DNA of 64,000 nt. Source: Agapetus fuscipes (Eukaryota > Arthropoda > Insecta > Trichoptera > Glossosomatidae). The translations under genes were made by a program, and so were the position numbers. The stretch is from contig OX637361.1 of NCBI GenBank assembly GCA_951799405.1, positions 8,579,156-8,643,155 on the forward strand, given 5' to 3'. The notes under the pieces were generated by a model that had not been told where the DNA came from, ran no database searches, and saw only the letters and a program-made list of their open reading frames with translations. This document shows, piece by piece, positions 1 through 13,100 of the stretch (position 1 is its first letter; the number at the start of each line of letters is the position of its first letter).

Positions 1-289
1 GAGTATTCGCGGCAACTCTAGTTTCCAGCAAAACATCGCATTATTATGACAGTTGTATACTTGCTCGGTGTACATGTGTTTATGTTGATGTGAACTCTAG
101 CAGGAAAATTTCGTCCATCAATAATGTAACGAACGGATTGAATACATTTTCACGTATCCGCCAGCTGATAGTACCAAACAACGATATTGAAATAATAAGA
201 CAACGCGGTTGAGTATGAGTTTTCAGCGGTTAATACTGGAGAATTTATTTTTGCTGCCGAGGAATCTATCGAAGCTAGAGCTATGTCTG

Positions 290-412
290 TGATGGGTTTC
301 TTCAGCGTGATGATGTGATGTGAACAGTTTTATCAATATAACATCACATTATTATCACGCTTAAGAAGCTCATCGTAGACACGGATGAAACGTCCGAAAG
401 TAACCGAATATT
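290..412. repeat. FB1-like foldback, decayed
   Basis: The arm GGGTTTCTTCAGCGTGATG pairs with ATCACGCTTAAGAAGCTC across a short loop; a second layer pairs GATGTGATGT with ACATCACAT. It is followed by CATCGTAGAC and GATGAAACGTCCG, the same words found beside the FB1 copies at 1361-1598 and 27908-28092. Confidence 0.55.
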
Positions 413-661
413 GGAAAGAAACTCTCTGTGATTTCTAATAGGTACCTATTTGCTTACAAACAGACGACTCATTTTTACTATTGTGTAATAGCAATTTTCC
501 AGGCCATGTTTAATTTCAAAGACATTTTTACGACACGAAAAATACTATCTTAGTCTAAGATTGTGAATGCATTTTGTTCTTACGTGATAATAAAAGAAAT
601 TAATTAATTGGATTGAATAAATGAATTGTAAGCTCAGAGTTACAATAAATAGAGAACTTGT

Positions 662-735
662 ATGAAAAAGGTTATGTCTCTGGAAGAAGTAAAATACAAA
701 AGCAAGGATCGAATACAATGGATGTGGATCTGTAA
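662..735 (+). pseudogene. LINE reverse-transcriptase C-terminal scrap
   Basis: The frame reads KKVMSLEEVKYKSKDRIQW, a decayed version of the KKVMTLEEMKEVCKDRKKW block seen on the minus strand near 54300-54450. That block resembles the tail of a non-LTR reverse transcriptase. Only the shared block is assigned. Confidence 0.4.
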
Positions 736-786
736 AAAATATTTAGCCAGTAATTCTATACTGAAAATTTGTTTTGCTTTTACCAA

Positions 787-975
787 TGTCCTAAGGTCAC
801 CCCTGTTTCATGGAAAGCCGGCAAAAGTTGAAGGGTTCGTAATATGCATTTGAGATTTGGGTTTTTCTTTTGTGAATACACATACTGCTTTGTGGAATCA
901 CGAACTTACACGTGTTTCTTTGTGGACAAGCACATTCATAATATATGAAACTATTTGCAATACTTAGTACAAGAT
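787..975 (+). repeat. R1 element, decayed
   Basis: It contains TCACCCCTGTTTCATGGAAA, GCATTTGAGATTTGGG, an ACATACTGC block, CGAACTTACACGTGTTTC and a TTGCAATACTTAG end, in the R1 order. The 5' quarter is missing. Confidence 0.7.
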
Positions 976-1194
976 TGGGCTTAGGTTCTAGAGATGAATT
1001 TTGTGACCTTTCCAAACATGAAGATAGACTGTTCAAATCTGTGTGTCACGTCTAGTCTATGCAATCTACCATCTCTAGTACTTTGTCTGCACATCCTGTA
1101 TAATTGTAAGATCTCACCTCTTGGTTCATTGTCAAGCAGCGACCATGAGACAAATGATTGCGAGTGGCTCATGAATATGTAATGTTGGTGGCAG

Positions 1195-4100
1195 GAGCCG
1201 ACCTCTGGGCTGGACTCCGCTGCTGCGCATGCGCTGGTCGCCAGCCTGCAGAGGTACGCCGCCCAGGAGAGGAAGACGATCATCCTCACCGTGCACCAGC
1301 CCTCCAGCCAGATATTCCACATGTTTGATTCGTAAGTGACCTATTTGACACAATTTTTTGAATAAGAGTTTTAGGCTCACACAGCCAGCTGATGATGCTG
1401 GAGTGATGTTTTCCTGGATCTGTTGCCGTAGTCTGTGGGAGCTGGAGCTTCCGGACGTTTCGCTGTTATCACATTTCTCATCAAGATCATCTTCATCATC
1501 ATACTTCACGTTGAAGAAGCCCATCGTAGAAATGGGCGAAACGTTCGGAAGCTCCAGCTCCCACAGACCACGGCAACAGATCCCGGAAAACATCACTCCA
1601 CAATTTTTTGAGTTGCAAGTGACCTTATTTGATTCGGAAGTGACCCATTTGACACATGTTTGAATCGTAAGTGACCTATTTGAGAGGAAGACCATCATCT
1701 TCACGGTGCACCAGCCTCCCAGCCAGAAATTCCACATGTTTGATTCGTAAGTGTCATTTTTCACAAGTGTGTGATTCGTAAGTAACCCATTTGATAAATG
1801 TTTGATTCGTATGTGACCTATTGGACACATATTTAATTTGTAGCTTTACCTACCTGCTTTTTACACAATCCAATTTGTCTATGGCTTTGGTCAAGAAACG
1901 TATCATTTCGCCGACAAATTAGGTAAATGCTAAAATAGATAGATCCCCATATACTACTAGGCTTCCGATGCGCACCGTCCCGTGTGAAAAGGTCCTTAGG
2001 CTTTCACAGCCAGCGGTTAGCCCTGAGGGTTTTTTTGTCAGGATTTGTTGCCGTGGCCTATCGGAGCTGGAGATTCCGTACGTTTCGCTCATGTCTACGA
2101 TCACGCTAAAGAAGCTCATTGTAGGCATGGGCGAAAAGTTCGGAACAGGATACATTGTTGGTGGCGGCTCTTCCAAATCATGTTTGACTTATCTTGCACA
2201 TGCTTCACTTCTAATTATGCCTTCTCTGACACACACTCGTACATTCAGTTATTCAGTGCTAGAAAACTTGAAGTTCGAATCCGAACGTGTCGGAGATAAT
2301 ATTTTCCTGCATTTTGATATTTTCTCTTAATCCAGGTCAAGGTTAACCAAGTCTTGACAAAAAATAATATCTATACAAAACTTCCACCCCAAGTGGTGTG
2401 TCGATGTACCTAATGCTGACCAGGTATTCATCAAAATATTTCCCAAATCTTCTCTTTTGTACACTTATTGTGCAGATTAGATGCAAAAAGTACTAGAGAA
2501 GGTTGACACTGGATAATTTCTTTCCGGTATCTGTTGCCGTGGTCTATCGGAGCTGAAGCTTCCGGAAGTTTCACTCATATCTGCAATGGTCTTATTCAGC
2601 GTCATGAAGATATGGTGTTCAATGAAACTGTTCGGTAGCTCCAGCTCCGATACACCACGGCAACATATTCCGGAAAGCATTTCTCCAGTGTCAACCGCCG
2701 GCCATGTAAGCCTAAAATTTCTACTTACTGGAGAATTCATACTTATTGTTCTTCTTTGTTTGCAGCTTACTCCTCCTGTGCAACGGACAGACCGCCTACT
2801 TTGGTGACGTAGACAAGGTGGTCGAGTTCTTCAGCAGTGTGGGCCTACAGATGCTTCCACACTATAACCCGGCTGACTTCATCTGTGAGTTAACATTACA
2901 CTAACTGTAATTTTACCTACGGCTGACATCCATCCTTATATATAAAGACGGTCAGCGCCAAATTGTACCTTTGTACCTACACTGCTTAAAGTTTATTTAA
3001 ATTACAGCTTACAGAAGTCGATGTTTACGATTTTGCGGCCTTCAAACTCTTAAAATCAATGGGTATTTTTTTGTTTTTCTTCAACAATATATTTCTAAAA
3101 TATTAGCAATTCAGCTGACATTAAATTGAACTATAAAAGTGACGTTTTACAAGATGGCGATGCTAGTTCCGACTTTTACCACGATCGGTTTAAGCCGTAC
3201 TGATATGTTTATACAGAAGAAATCTAAAACGAGAAATATAATTAATGGATGAACCATGAAATAATAAAAAGGTGATGGATATGAATGAATCAAAAGATCA
3301 ATGCAAGGATAGGAATAAATGGAAGCAATTCGGTAGTCTTTGGCCACTCCTAGCGAAATGGTTACGGAAACCGTTATGGACTCTCTTGTCCCGACATACC
3401 TACAAAACACTTTTTCTTCCTTCGTCTTTTTCAGTGCAGTCTACGTTTCACATTCATTCTACCATCCCATCTCAATGAGGTCTCGGCTGAATAGATATAG
3501 TATAAATATTAGGAGGATTTAATTGTGAGCGCTGGTTTTGTAGGAATCACACCTCAAGAGCCCTCTGGAAGTAGTAAATAGGAATACTACACGGCTGAAA
3601 CTAAACGTGTGGACAATCGCAACTACACGCCGTCATTTTGTAAAACGGAACTTTGTATAGTTCAACGTGAAATTAGCTTATTATCTAGATTTTCAGCAGT
3701 AACTTCGTGAAAGTTCATTTTAATACAATAAAATAAAAATTGCTTTGTTGTAATTCACATGAGTTTATTCTATTTACACCTGAAGATGGGAGGTACTGCT
3801 TCTCCCGAAACTGGTCGTGTCCAAAAATAAACTCATGTGAATTAAAACAAAGCAATTTTTATTTTATTGTGAAATTAGCTGGTTTGTAAAACGGGAGAAG
3901 TATTTGGTTGATGGGAAGAAAAAATATTACCCATTGATTTTAGCAGTTTGAAGGCAGGATAGTCATAACAGCGACGTTCAGTTTAAGCCGTGTGTATTAT
4001 TTACCCTCGATTTACCATACCTCAGTTATGATGAAAGATAATATTATCTACATACCATGGAAGTTGGATGTTGGTGATTCTGAAATGTATGCAGTATTTG

Positions 4101-7100
4101 AACTCAGAAAATTTGAATAATTCACATATGTATCCGTACCTAGTCGTACGCTGAACTTTTGTTATAATCGCACGCTTAATAATAAAGAGCAATTATAACT
4201 CAAAAATTGGGAAAATCGAGATTTTGTAATAAAACGCTAGAACAAAGCGAGAAGAATAGGTAGAATGCGACAGCCGTTTAATTTGGACGAATATGACCGA
4301 GATAAAACATCGGCCGCCTTTTTCATCCCATACAAGTTGTACTGGTTGTCTGAACTTCAAACGTGATTTCCCAACATTCTTATTTTTTGAGTTATTGCTC
4401 TTTATGATTAAACGTGCGATATGATGATCTGATTTTCGTGAATTTATAATGCATCCTATTTTCAATTCAAGTTCATTTTCTATTTATTTATTTCCAATAT
4501 TGCAGATCAACCAAAAGTCCATCCAGCTTTACAGCAACTGGGTCTTGTTTGAGAATTTGCGCTTTGTAGCGATGATCTATAATAATCTATAATCTAAGTT
4601 GCAGAGATATATTAACATTTAAGGCTCTCAAATGCATGCCCATAAACAAACACGTGTAGTTCGCGCTTACAAATGCTGAATTTGTACTTACAAATAAAAT
4701 CCAAACCTCAAATGAACATAAGCCCTACAACTTTTGCCGACCTTCCCTGACACAGGGTTGACATTGGCAAAGTGAACCATTTTTTACAGAATGTGTGGTC
4801 AGTTTCATACCAACCTATAAGTTAAGGAATACAAATAATAAGCGAGTATTAAAAAATATAAAGAATAAATAAAATTTACGATCAAGCTCATAAAAGCTCT
4901 GGTGGATGGCTACGGGGGTAGAATGCTTGCATTCCATGCCGAGAGCAAGGATTCGATCCCCACCAAGGGTGTCAGAAATGATTTCCCGGTGTTTATTTTA
5001 AACACAAAATAAATACCAGCAAGGTTTACTCAGCCTTTTCAAGAAATGAGAACCAGCGCTTCCGGGAGCTGGGAAACCCCCACTTCACCTAAAAGTGTTT
5101 GGTGTGAGGCCGGCCCCCTTACCCATAAAAATAAATAGGTCCCGAATCACCACGTGCGAACCCTTCGGGGACAATGCAGGCAAGAAGTTACACTATATGT
5201 GCAGCTTAGTTGCGTTGCGTTACATTTTGAATGTCCTGAAGCGCTATTCTACTAAATTCCTAACACTTTGGATATCCATTCAAGTCCGAGATTGCTAGCG
5301 CTTGCGAAAGAACTCCATCTAGATAAAAAAAAAATCACAGTACATCTTATTTTTGGACACGATCGCCAGCTCGGCGCCTTAAGGTCGTAAGGAATTTAGC
5401 AGAATAGCACTTCTGAAGCATTTGCAAAATGTGAGGTCGCACTGTACAGGATAGTAAGTTAGTGGTGTGTACAGGAATGCTCAAGCAAGTACAAGTAAGT
5501 GTGTGTTATGTTTTGAATGAGCGACAATGTCTTTGAGTAATACGACAGGGTCAACGGCCGCCTGATGTGAGATCTGATGGCAATAGAATGCATAAATATT
5601 AATCATTTCATTCTGAGAGATATTTGCATGCCTGCCTGTATACAGTCCGCCATTGGCGTAACTGAATGTCTGCTGACAGGCAGGCAAGCCACAAATTGAA
5701 TCTTTTTCGCGGCAATCTATTCCTCATAGAACCCTATATAAATATAATTATAATCGATAATCTAAGCTGCTAAGGTATATTGAAATTAAACTCTCACTTT
5801 CAAAATTGACACTTTATCTTCCACAGAGGCAATTTCACATTATGTCGTAAGTACTTTACAAGCGTGTCTTATGGAAACAGGAAATTGCTTTTGAAAATAT
5901 GTTTAAAAAACTCGTACATTTACAAGTTTCTTGTGTTTTTTATGGATCAGATTGTGGAGAATGTGAATTTTAAGACAAACCCATTGAAAGGTCATCTGTG
6001 AAAAAAATGGTTGATAAACCATACAAGCACTGAGGAGGCCGAAGTACAAAAATATTTATTACCGTTTCCCCAGCAACCTGGCAGTGTGAAATCACATTTT
6101 TTGTGTTTATTAAAAAAAATCGAGTCAATAAAAAAAAAAAATCTCAAAGAAGTATTGTTGCTCCTGAGGATGCTTTTTTAGGCGAAAAGGTTAGAGCCAA
6201 GAAATACATTGATAAAATTAAATTATCACTGTGTTGTTGTTAAAGACAAGTATCGTTCTTTTTTTTAATGAATTATTAATTTGTAATACAAGATGGACTT
6301 TCACTGTGTGAATCATGAAATCCTAAAAAAAAACAAAAAATGGAAAGCCTCTTTTTATCAAAAATATGAAACTTGCTTAGGTACATACTAAAGAATTAAA
6401 ACATGAACTACTAGTGGGGAGGCAAGTTGTAAGTTTTGCCCCTCAGGGAGTATATAAATACAAAAAAAAGCAAAGTGGAGAAACTGTAACGTATTCTCCA
6501 AATGAGGGATATGAAAATTCTAGAACTACTGCCTAGATATTTTCTCCCTCGAACAAACCGACCTTCAGTAGGTGGCTTTCAATTTTGGACGACTTCCCGT
6601 ACCAAAGAAGCGAAAATCAAAAGGACCACACTCACCTCAAATTGTGCTCTGGTCCAAGATGATGCTCGTTTCTCAGGATCCTATGGAGATGAGCCTTGTT
6701 CACGAACTGCCACACTTGCAAGTTATAGGTAAAACAAACACACTCACTCACAGAATTTTTAACGGTAAATTTCAAATCGCTCGCGAGACATATAAAAACG
6801 TGTCTACTTGTGAACACGACGGAAGTGGAAGTCCTCAAATCTTGAGATTTCACGTTGGATGTCAAAAAAGTTCATACCGACATCTTGCGATTTTTATCCG
6901 CACTTTTTTCAGATTGTGAAAGTCCAACATGAAATTCGCTTCTTAGACTATTAGCGCTAGTTCAGACACGGCGGGAACCACGCGATTATAGAATCGCATG
7001 GAAATCGCGCGGGTCTTATTTATATGAGTAAGTTAGTAATCGTTCAGACATAACCGCGCGGTTAATCAAGCCGCGCGGTTACCGCAACCCAACCGCCAGA

Positions 7101-10100
7101 AAATAGAATCGCGCTGCTCCCGCGCGTTTCTATTACTGTGGAGTCTTTACTTCGCGTTCAGTTGCGTTGCGGATACCGCGCGGTGAGCACGTCACTGTTC
7201 GTGAGTTCGCCATGGATCGTTTCGACACTGAACTATTTATTGATGAGGTGGAGAAGAGACCTGCAATATGGGACATTCAGTGTGATGATTACTCAAATAA
7301 AATTATCAAGAACCGAGCTTGGCAAGAGTTGGTGGAGATATTTGGAAATTGCGAAGACACTCCAAAAAAAATGGAAAAACATACGAGATTGCTACAATAA
7401 AGAATACAAAAAAGAAAAAACAACTCCTTCTGGTTCAGGTGCTTGTAAAGGAGCCCGATACATGTATTTTTCAAGATTATTTTTCCTGCAGAATAGTGTA
7501 AGTAATAAAGACACTACAACTAATATTGAAGAACAGAATGAAAGGCAAAGTGAGGAGACAAGTGAACTAAACGCCAATGCAACCGAAGCCACTGAAATAC
7601 GTCCCCCTAAACGTAAGAAAACACAAGTGCCAGAAGAAAAAATAGCTGTTTTAATAGAAAAAAGTATCGAGTCACGAAAACATTTTCAGAATGAACTTCA
7701 AGAAAATAGTATTACCAAGCAAGATGACGACAAACTCTTTTGTTTGTCGTTATAAAAAGAACTCAAAAAAGTACCAGAAAATAGGCGTTTAGCAACCAAA
7801 ATTGAATTACTTCAAGTGATACAAAAAGGACAAAGCTTACCACCCCCTGTTCGCTACAATACTCAGCAGATCACACCTACGTATTGGCAAGGACAACAGT
7901 ATACAAGCCCGCAAGGATATTTTACTACATCTGGATCATCTTCTCCTGTTCCGGCACCGTCACCGTCACCATCGCAATTTAGTTCTGGCTCTCAGTCCTC
8001 TACAGTTATAGAAAATATTTATGCTGATTTTGAAGAACAATAAATAAATCTTACCTTAAAGTTATTACGAGTTTCTCTTCCGGTGACACGCTTGGCCTCA
8101 AATGCGTTTCAGAGCATGAAATATCTTGCCTGATCAGTTCAATTAGTTCATCAAAAGATTTTATTGACATTCTCAAATAGTCAAAAAATTTGTTATCATA
8201 CATTCTTAATTTGGGATATAACGTTACGAACTGACCATGTACTAGTCGGTCACGTAATATTGGATGCACCCAATACCGCCTTTTTCTTTTCTTTTTTTTA
8301 AGGAGCAACCACAGTAAGCACACTTCTTCGTCGACCTCCATTTAGAAACTGACGAATCGCATACTAACCGCGCGTGTCTGAATAGCATCACAATTTTGCG
8401 GTTTGAAACCGCGCGATTCGTAAACGCGCGGTTCCCGCCGTGTCTGAACTAGCGCTTAATTAAAATTAAAAATAGATGACGCTAATCATGCGTCACCATA
8501 CACCCCCCTTTGCAAAGACTTAAAGTTAAAAGCTTTGCAACACAAACCAGATATTCAAAGAAACCATGTCGATTTTTACAAACAATATTCGAGAAATGAT
8601 ACATAGGTATAATTACAATCAATGTTTGAAAATCTTAAACTAGAGAAACTTAATATAATTAATATAATAAGTATGCCTACAAGTAAGCAGGTTAGACACA
8701 AAAATACTTAAGCCAATATAATAAGCTAGATTTAACATGTTCTAACAGATAAGCTTAGTAGTAAAGCATAAGATTAATTCTAAACATGGTAAATATGTAC
8801 AATGGTAGAGATCTACTAACTCAGTAGACGAAATTAAATAGTAATCTATTGTGTCGGCAATGGGTAAAGTTTGACGACCGGACGTTTGTAAAAACCTTGC
8901 TCAGTCTTTACTGTGGCTACTCGAATCACGCCATCATCCCCAGGGAAAACCTTGGTGATGATTCCCAGAGGCCAGGACAAAGGAGGAGCGTCCTCATGCG
9001 TAGCATGGGACATGCATTCAATAAAATGCAACAGTGATTTAAATTTATTTATAAAGCGAAGAATGTAAACTGTAATTCGAATTAATTTATTCCACGAAGA
9101 AGTTCGTTGTGCTAAGTCATATAAAATCATAGAGTCGACATGTACTACAATGGCTGTCAGTACAGTTGCCTGTTCAGGAATTTCTAACGCATCGGACGAG
9201 GAGAATCTTTGAATTGACCATTCATCCGAAGGGCGTTGAAGCCACAGTGGACCATTCCACCATAAACTATGAGAAATTAATTGAGATGGTAACATACCAC
9301 GTGAAACACAGTCACTTGGGTTCTCGTCCCCTGAGATGTGATAAAAGTTCTGAGGGGGTAAATTCTCCTGACACTGAGCGACTCTATTTCCTACAAAAAT
9401 TGACCAACGATGTGGAGAAGAGCAAATCCAAGCCAGCGCAATCGTTGAATCAGAAAAAGCATATACATCAGTTATATGAATCCGATCACGATACATTTCG
9501 ATCACAAGTTTTAACATCTTTGACAATAAAACAGCAGCGCACAACTCTAAACGTGCTAATGTCGTAATCTTGGTGGGAGATACCTTAGATTTTGAGCACA
9601 ACAACCTGACAGAAATATTTCCATCCATGTCAGTTGTATGTACATATATAACACAACCGTAACCATTCAGACTAGCATCACAAAAACCTACTAATAATAC
9701 TTTGGTTGAGCTAGTCACACCGATGTGCCTAGGAATTTTTAAAGTAGCGAGCAACGGAAGTTCTTGTGTTATACTCGAAAAACGTCGAATTATAGCATCA
9801 GGCGGAGAGTCATCCCAACCGATGTTGGCACGCCATAGCTCTTTGATGAGAAGCTTTGCAGCCAGTATAACTGGTGCGACTAAGCCCAAAACATCAAACA
9901 AACGAGCTACAACTGACAAAATAGATCGCTTCGTGCATTTTTGCTGAGAGTCATTCGAAGTAAAGAAGAAATTATCCTTAACTGGATCCCAAGACAACCC
10001 TAATACTTTTAGAGTTACGCCTTTATCATCATCAAATTTTATGGAACCTCTATGTGAGTTAGGAAGACTATCTAATAGATAAGATGAATTGCTTGACCAT

Positions 10101-13100
10101 TTTACCAGATCCATGCCACCATACTTGAACAAAGCTACGAGATCTTTTGCCAGAGAAACAGCCGAAGCCTCATCTGCCACAGACTGAACCAGGTCATCCA
10201 TATAAAACCTAGCTCCAGCTACTTTGGCGGCTTCCGGAAAATGTTCAGCCATGTCCGATGCCAACTGACGCACAGATCGCATGGCCAAGAAAGGACTACA
10301 CTTTAATCCAAATGGAACCCTATTAAATTGAAAGGTTCGAACTTTCTCCTTTTCAGAAAAACGAAATAATATTCTCAAATATCTGCGGTGGTCAACAAAT
10401 ACACCAACCTGCAAATACATCTGCTGTACATCTGCTGTCATCGCGACAGGAAACAGCCTAAAATCTAATAAAAGGAGAAACAAATCAGCCTGTAAATTTG
10501 GCCCAGAATGTAGTACATCATTGAGTGACAACCCAGTATGCGTTTTCGCACTAGCATCTAAAACAATGCGAGGCATAGGTTTGTCTTGACGCACTACAGC
10601 GTGGTGAGGAATATAATATCCATGTTCACCAATATCTGACTCTGCCACTTCAGAGAGATATCCCTTTTGAATATAGTCATTTATTACCGAATTATAATTC
10701 TCCTGCAGACTCGGTAACTGCTTAAACTTTCTTTCTAATAACAAGAAACGCCGAAATGCAGTATTTCGTGAGTTGCCCAAATTTCCAGGATCAGCACAAA
10801 AGGGTAGAGCAACAGAGTAACGACCTGCCTCGTCTTTAGTCACAGAAGATACAAAGGAGTTTTCGCACGCTGTCTCATCTGGACTTAAGAACTTTTTCAC
10901 TGGGATTTCTTCCAACTCCCAGAACTTGTGTAATAATAAATCCGCATCTTTTACAGCCAATGCAGAAAAAGATTCGTGACAACTGTCTGCAGCTGAAACA
11001 CTCTTTGGACAATCTCCCATCAATACATAGCCAAAGGACGTCAATAATGCAGATGGCGCTTTCGACTTTGACTCTATCATTTTTCCCAAATAAATAAAAG
11101 GGAATAATTGTGCACCCAACACAATGTCCACAACTCCAGGGACATTCCAGGATAAATCAGCCATTGAAATGTCCTTTAAATAAGTCATATCACTGTTATC
11201 AATGTACCTAGAAGGTAACTGATCCGTGATCTGATCCACCACTAACGCGTTAATCTTGTAAGTATTTTGAGGATTGTACCTCGATTGTATTTCAAAATTG
11301 ACACATCCATGTATCGGTCGTGCAGAAAGACCGATTCCTCTAATTACTGAATTATTTAGAGGAACAATATGTAAATTCATATTTCTACAACATTCTAATG
11401 TTATCAAATGGTTTTGAGAACCATTATCAACAAGACATCTAACTATCATCTTATTTTTCTTGCAATTTGACCAGGCAAAAACCTGTGCCGTAGCCAACAG
11501 CACCGTGCTCGCATTCACCCGAGCATTTGCACTTAAAGAAACCGAGGGCACACCCGACCCTTGCATATCATCACCTGAATGCGACAGCTGATGTCCCTGC
11601 TCAGCATTCTTGACTACTCGTCTGGCCTTATTCTCCTTGTCGTCAAAATGCAGAAGGGTGTGATGTCCCTTATTACAAATTTGACAAGTTCCTGTCTCAG
11701 TACAATGAGACCAGTGGGCAACACTCAAACAACGAACGCAACCCCGTTTTGATTTAATAAATTCATACCTTTCCTTAGGAGAATAGCTCTTAAATTTCAC
11801 ACATTTATATAATTTATTATGGTCGTTTCGTTTACACAAAACGCAAGAGAGAGTGTCCCCAGTAGACACTCTACCACTTGCGAGGAACGCACGCCCACTT
11901 ACAGATTTTGTCGTATTATTCCTCACGCGTTTATACGAATGGCAAGCTTCGGAAACCGACTTCGATTCATTTACGTGCGATCTTTCCAAAATTTTGACCT
12001 GTTGTTGAACAAAACTGATAAGATTCTGACAAGAAGGTATTTCGATGTCTTTCAGCGAAAGCTCGAAGGCCATAACTGTAGACGAATTCAATTTACGCAA
12101 CGCGCAATTAAATAAAAGAAAATCTCCCACATCTGTAATACCTAATTGTTTTAATGCTGCAATGGAAGCGGCATACTTCTCAATAAAGCCATCAAGACAG
12201 GCAGCCGTATGATCGGCCTTCTTTAAATCAAGGACATTATTTATGTAATATGTTCCTAGCGCACGTTTATCCTGATATTTTTTAACAAGACTGTCCCAGA
12301 CCACGTTATAGGTTTCCGCTGACGGTACAATTCCCGAAAATATGCTCGCTGCCTTTCCCGTCAAGTTGCCTGTTAAATATTGCACTCTTTGGGCGTCTGA
12401 CAACCCTGTATTTAGATGGACATTTGCCTTAAAGGATTCAAAAAATCGTGACCAATTTTTTGGATTCCCATCAAACAAAGGAATTTGTATGGGTGGTAAT
12501 TTTACCTCATATCTAGGCCCACTTTGAGTCGATACATGTGGTGTTTCGGTTTTTAAAATTCTTTCCCTAACATCCATTATTTTACTATAAAGTTCTTCAA
12601 AGGCCATAAGTGATTGATAATTTACCTTTGCCTCTGGGTCTATCTCTAAAGAAAGTGCATTTATTTGATCTATCAAATCTTCGTACTTTTTAACCCAGCT
12701 TCCTGCTTCCTTGGAAGCCGATAAAAAATTACTATTCTCTCTGGATGCAAAATTAGAAACATTTTTTCCTAGTTTATATAAATTATTTATTCTTTCAAAA
12801 TAAACCTTTTGTTTCTCTTTCAATATAACCAAAGTTCTTATTAAAGCATCCGCCATGTTTACTATTTAAAATAAACAATAAAAAATGAAGAAACGGTAAC
12901 AAAATCAAAAAACCTACTTTCAGTTCTGAAAGAAGAAATCGATTTGCCTCAAAGTTGAGTTTATTTTATGTCAGTATGTATCACAATATTTACTTTCTCC
13001 AGATAGTTTATTTACTAATGGAAAAAAAAAACAATAACAAACTTGTAATGACATTTATATAAAAATATAAACAAAGGTAGGTAGGTACCTGTAGACAATG

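Larger units (their letters stand above)
1..1194. other. ABCG intron, repeat-derived sequence
   Basis: No exon with a usable frame and splice sites was found here. It holds a decayed FB1-like foldback (about 290-412), a LINE-derived scrap (about 662-730) and a decayed R1 copy (787-975). The rest is unclassified AT-rich sequence. Confidence 0.5.
6954..8455. mobile_element. PIF/Harbinger DNA transposon, decayed, nested in the LTR
   Basis: The inverted ends GCGCTAGTTCAGACACGG and CCGTGTCTGAACTAGCGC are flanked by duplicated TTA (6951-6953, 8456-8458), the usual Harbinger target. The intact LTR copy shows the empty site. Sub-terminal regions are full of CGCGCGGTT words. It encodes a MADF-type protein (+) and the start of a Harbinger nuclease (-), facing each other. 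The catalytic part of the nuclease is missing. Confidence 0.93.
6415..8498 (-). repeat. 3' LTR of the BEL element, split by a 1.5-kb transposon
   Basis: Bases 6415-6953 match 13399-13937 and 8459-8498 match 13938-13977. The piece in between is the Harbinger element plus its duplicated TTA. Confidence 0.93.
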
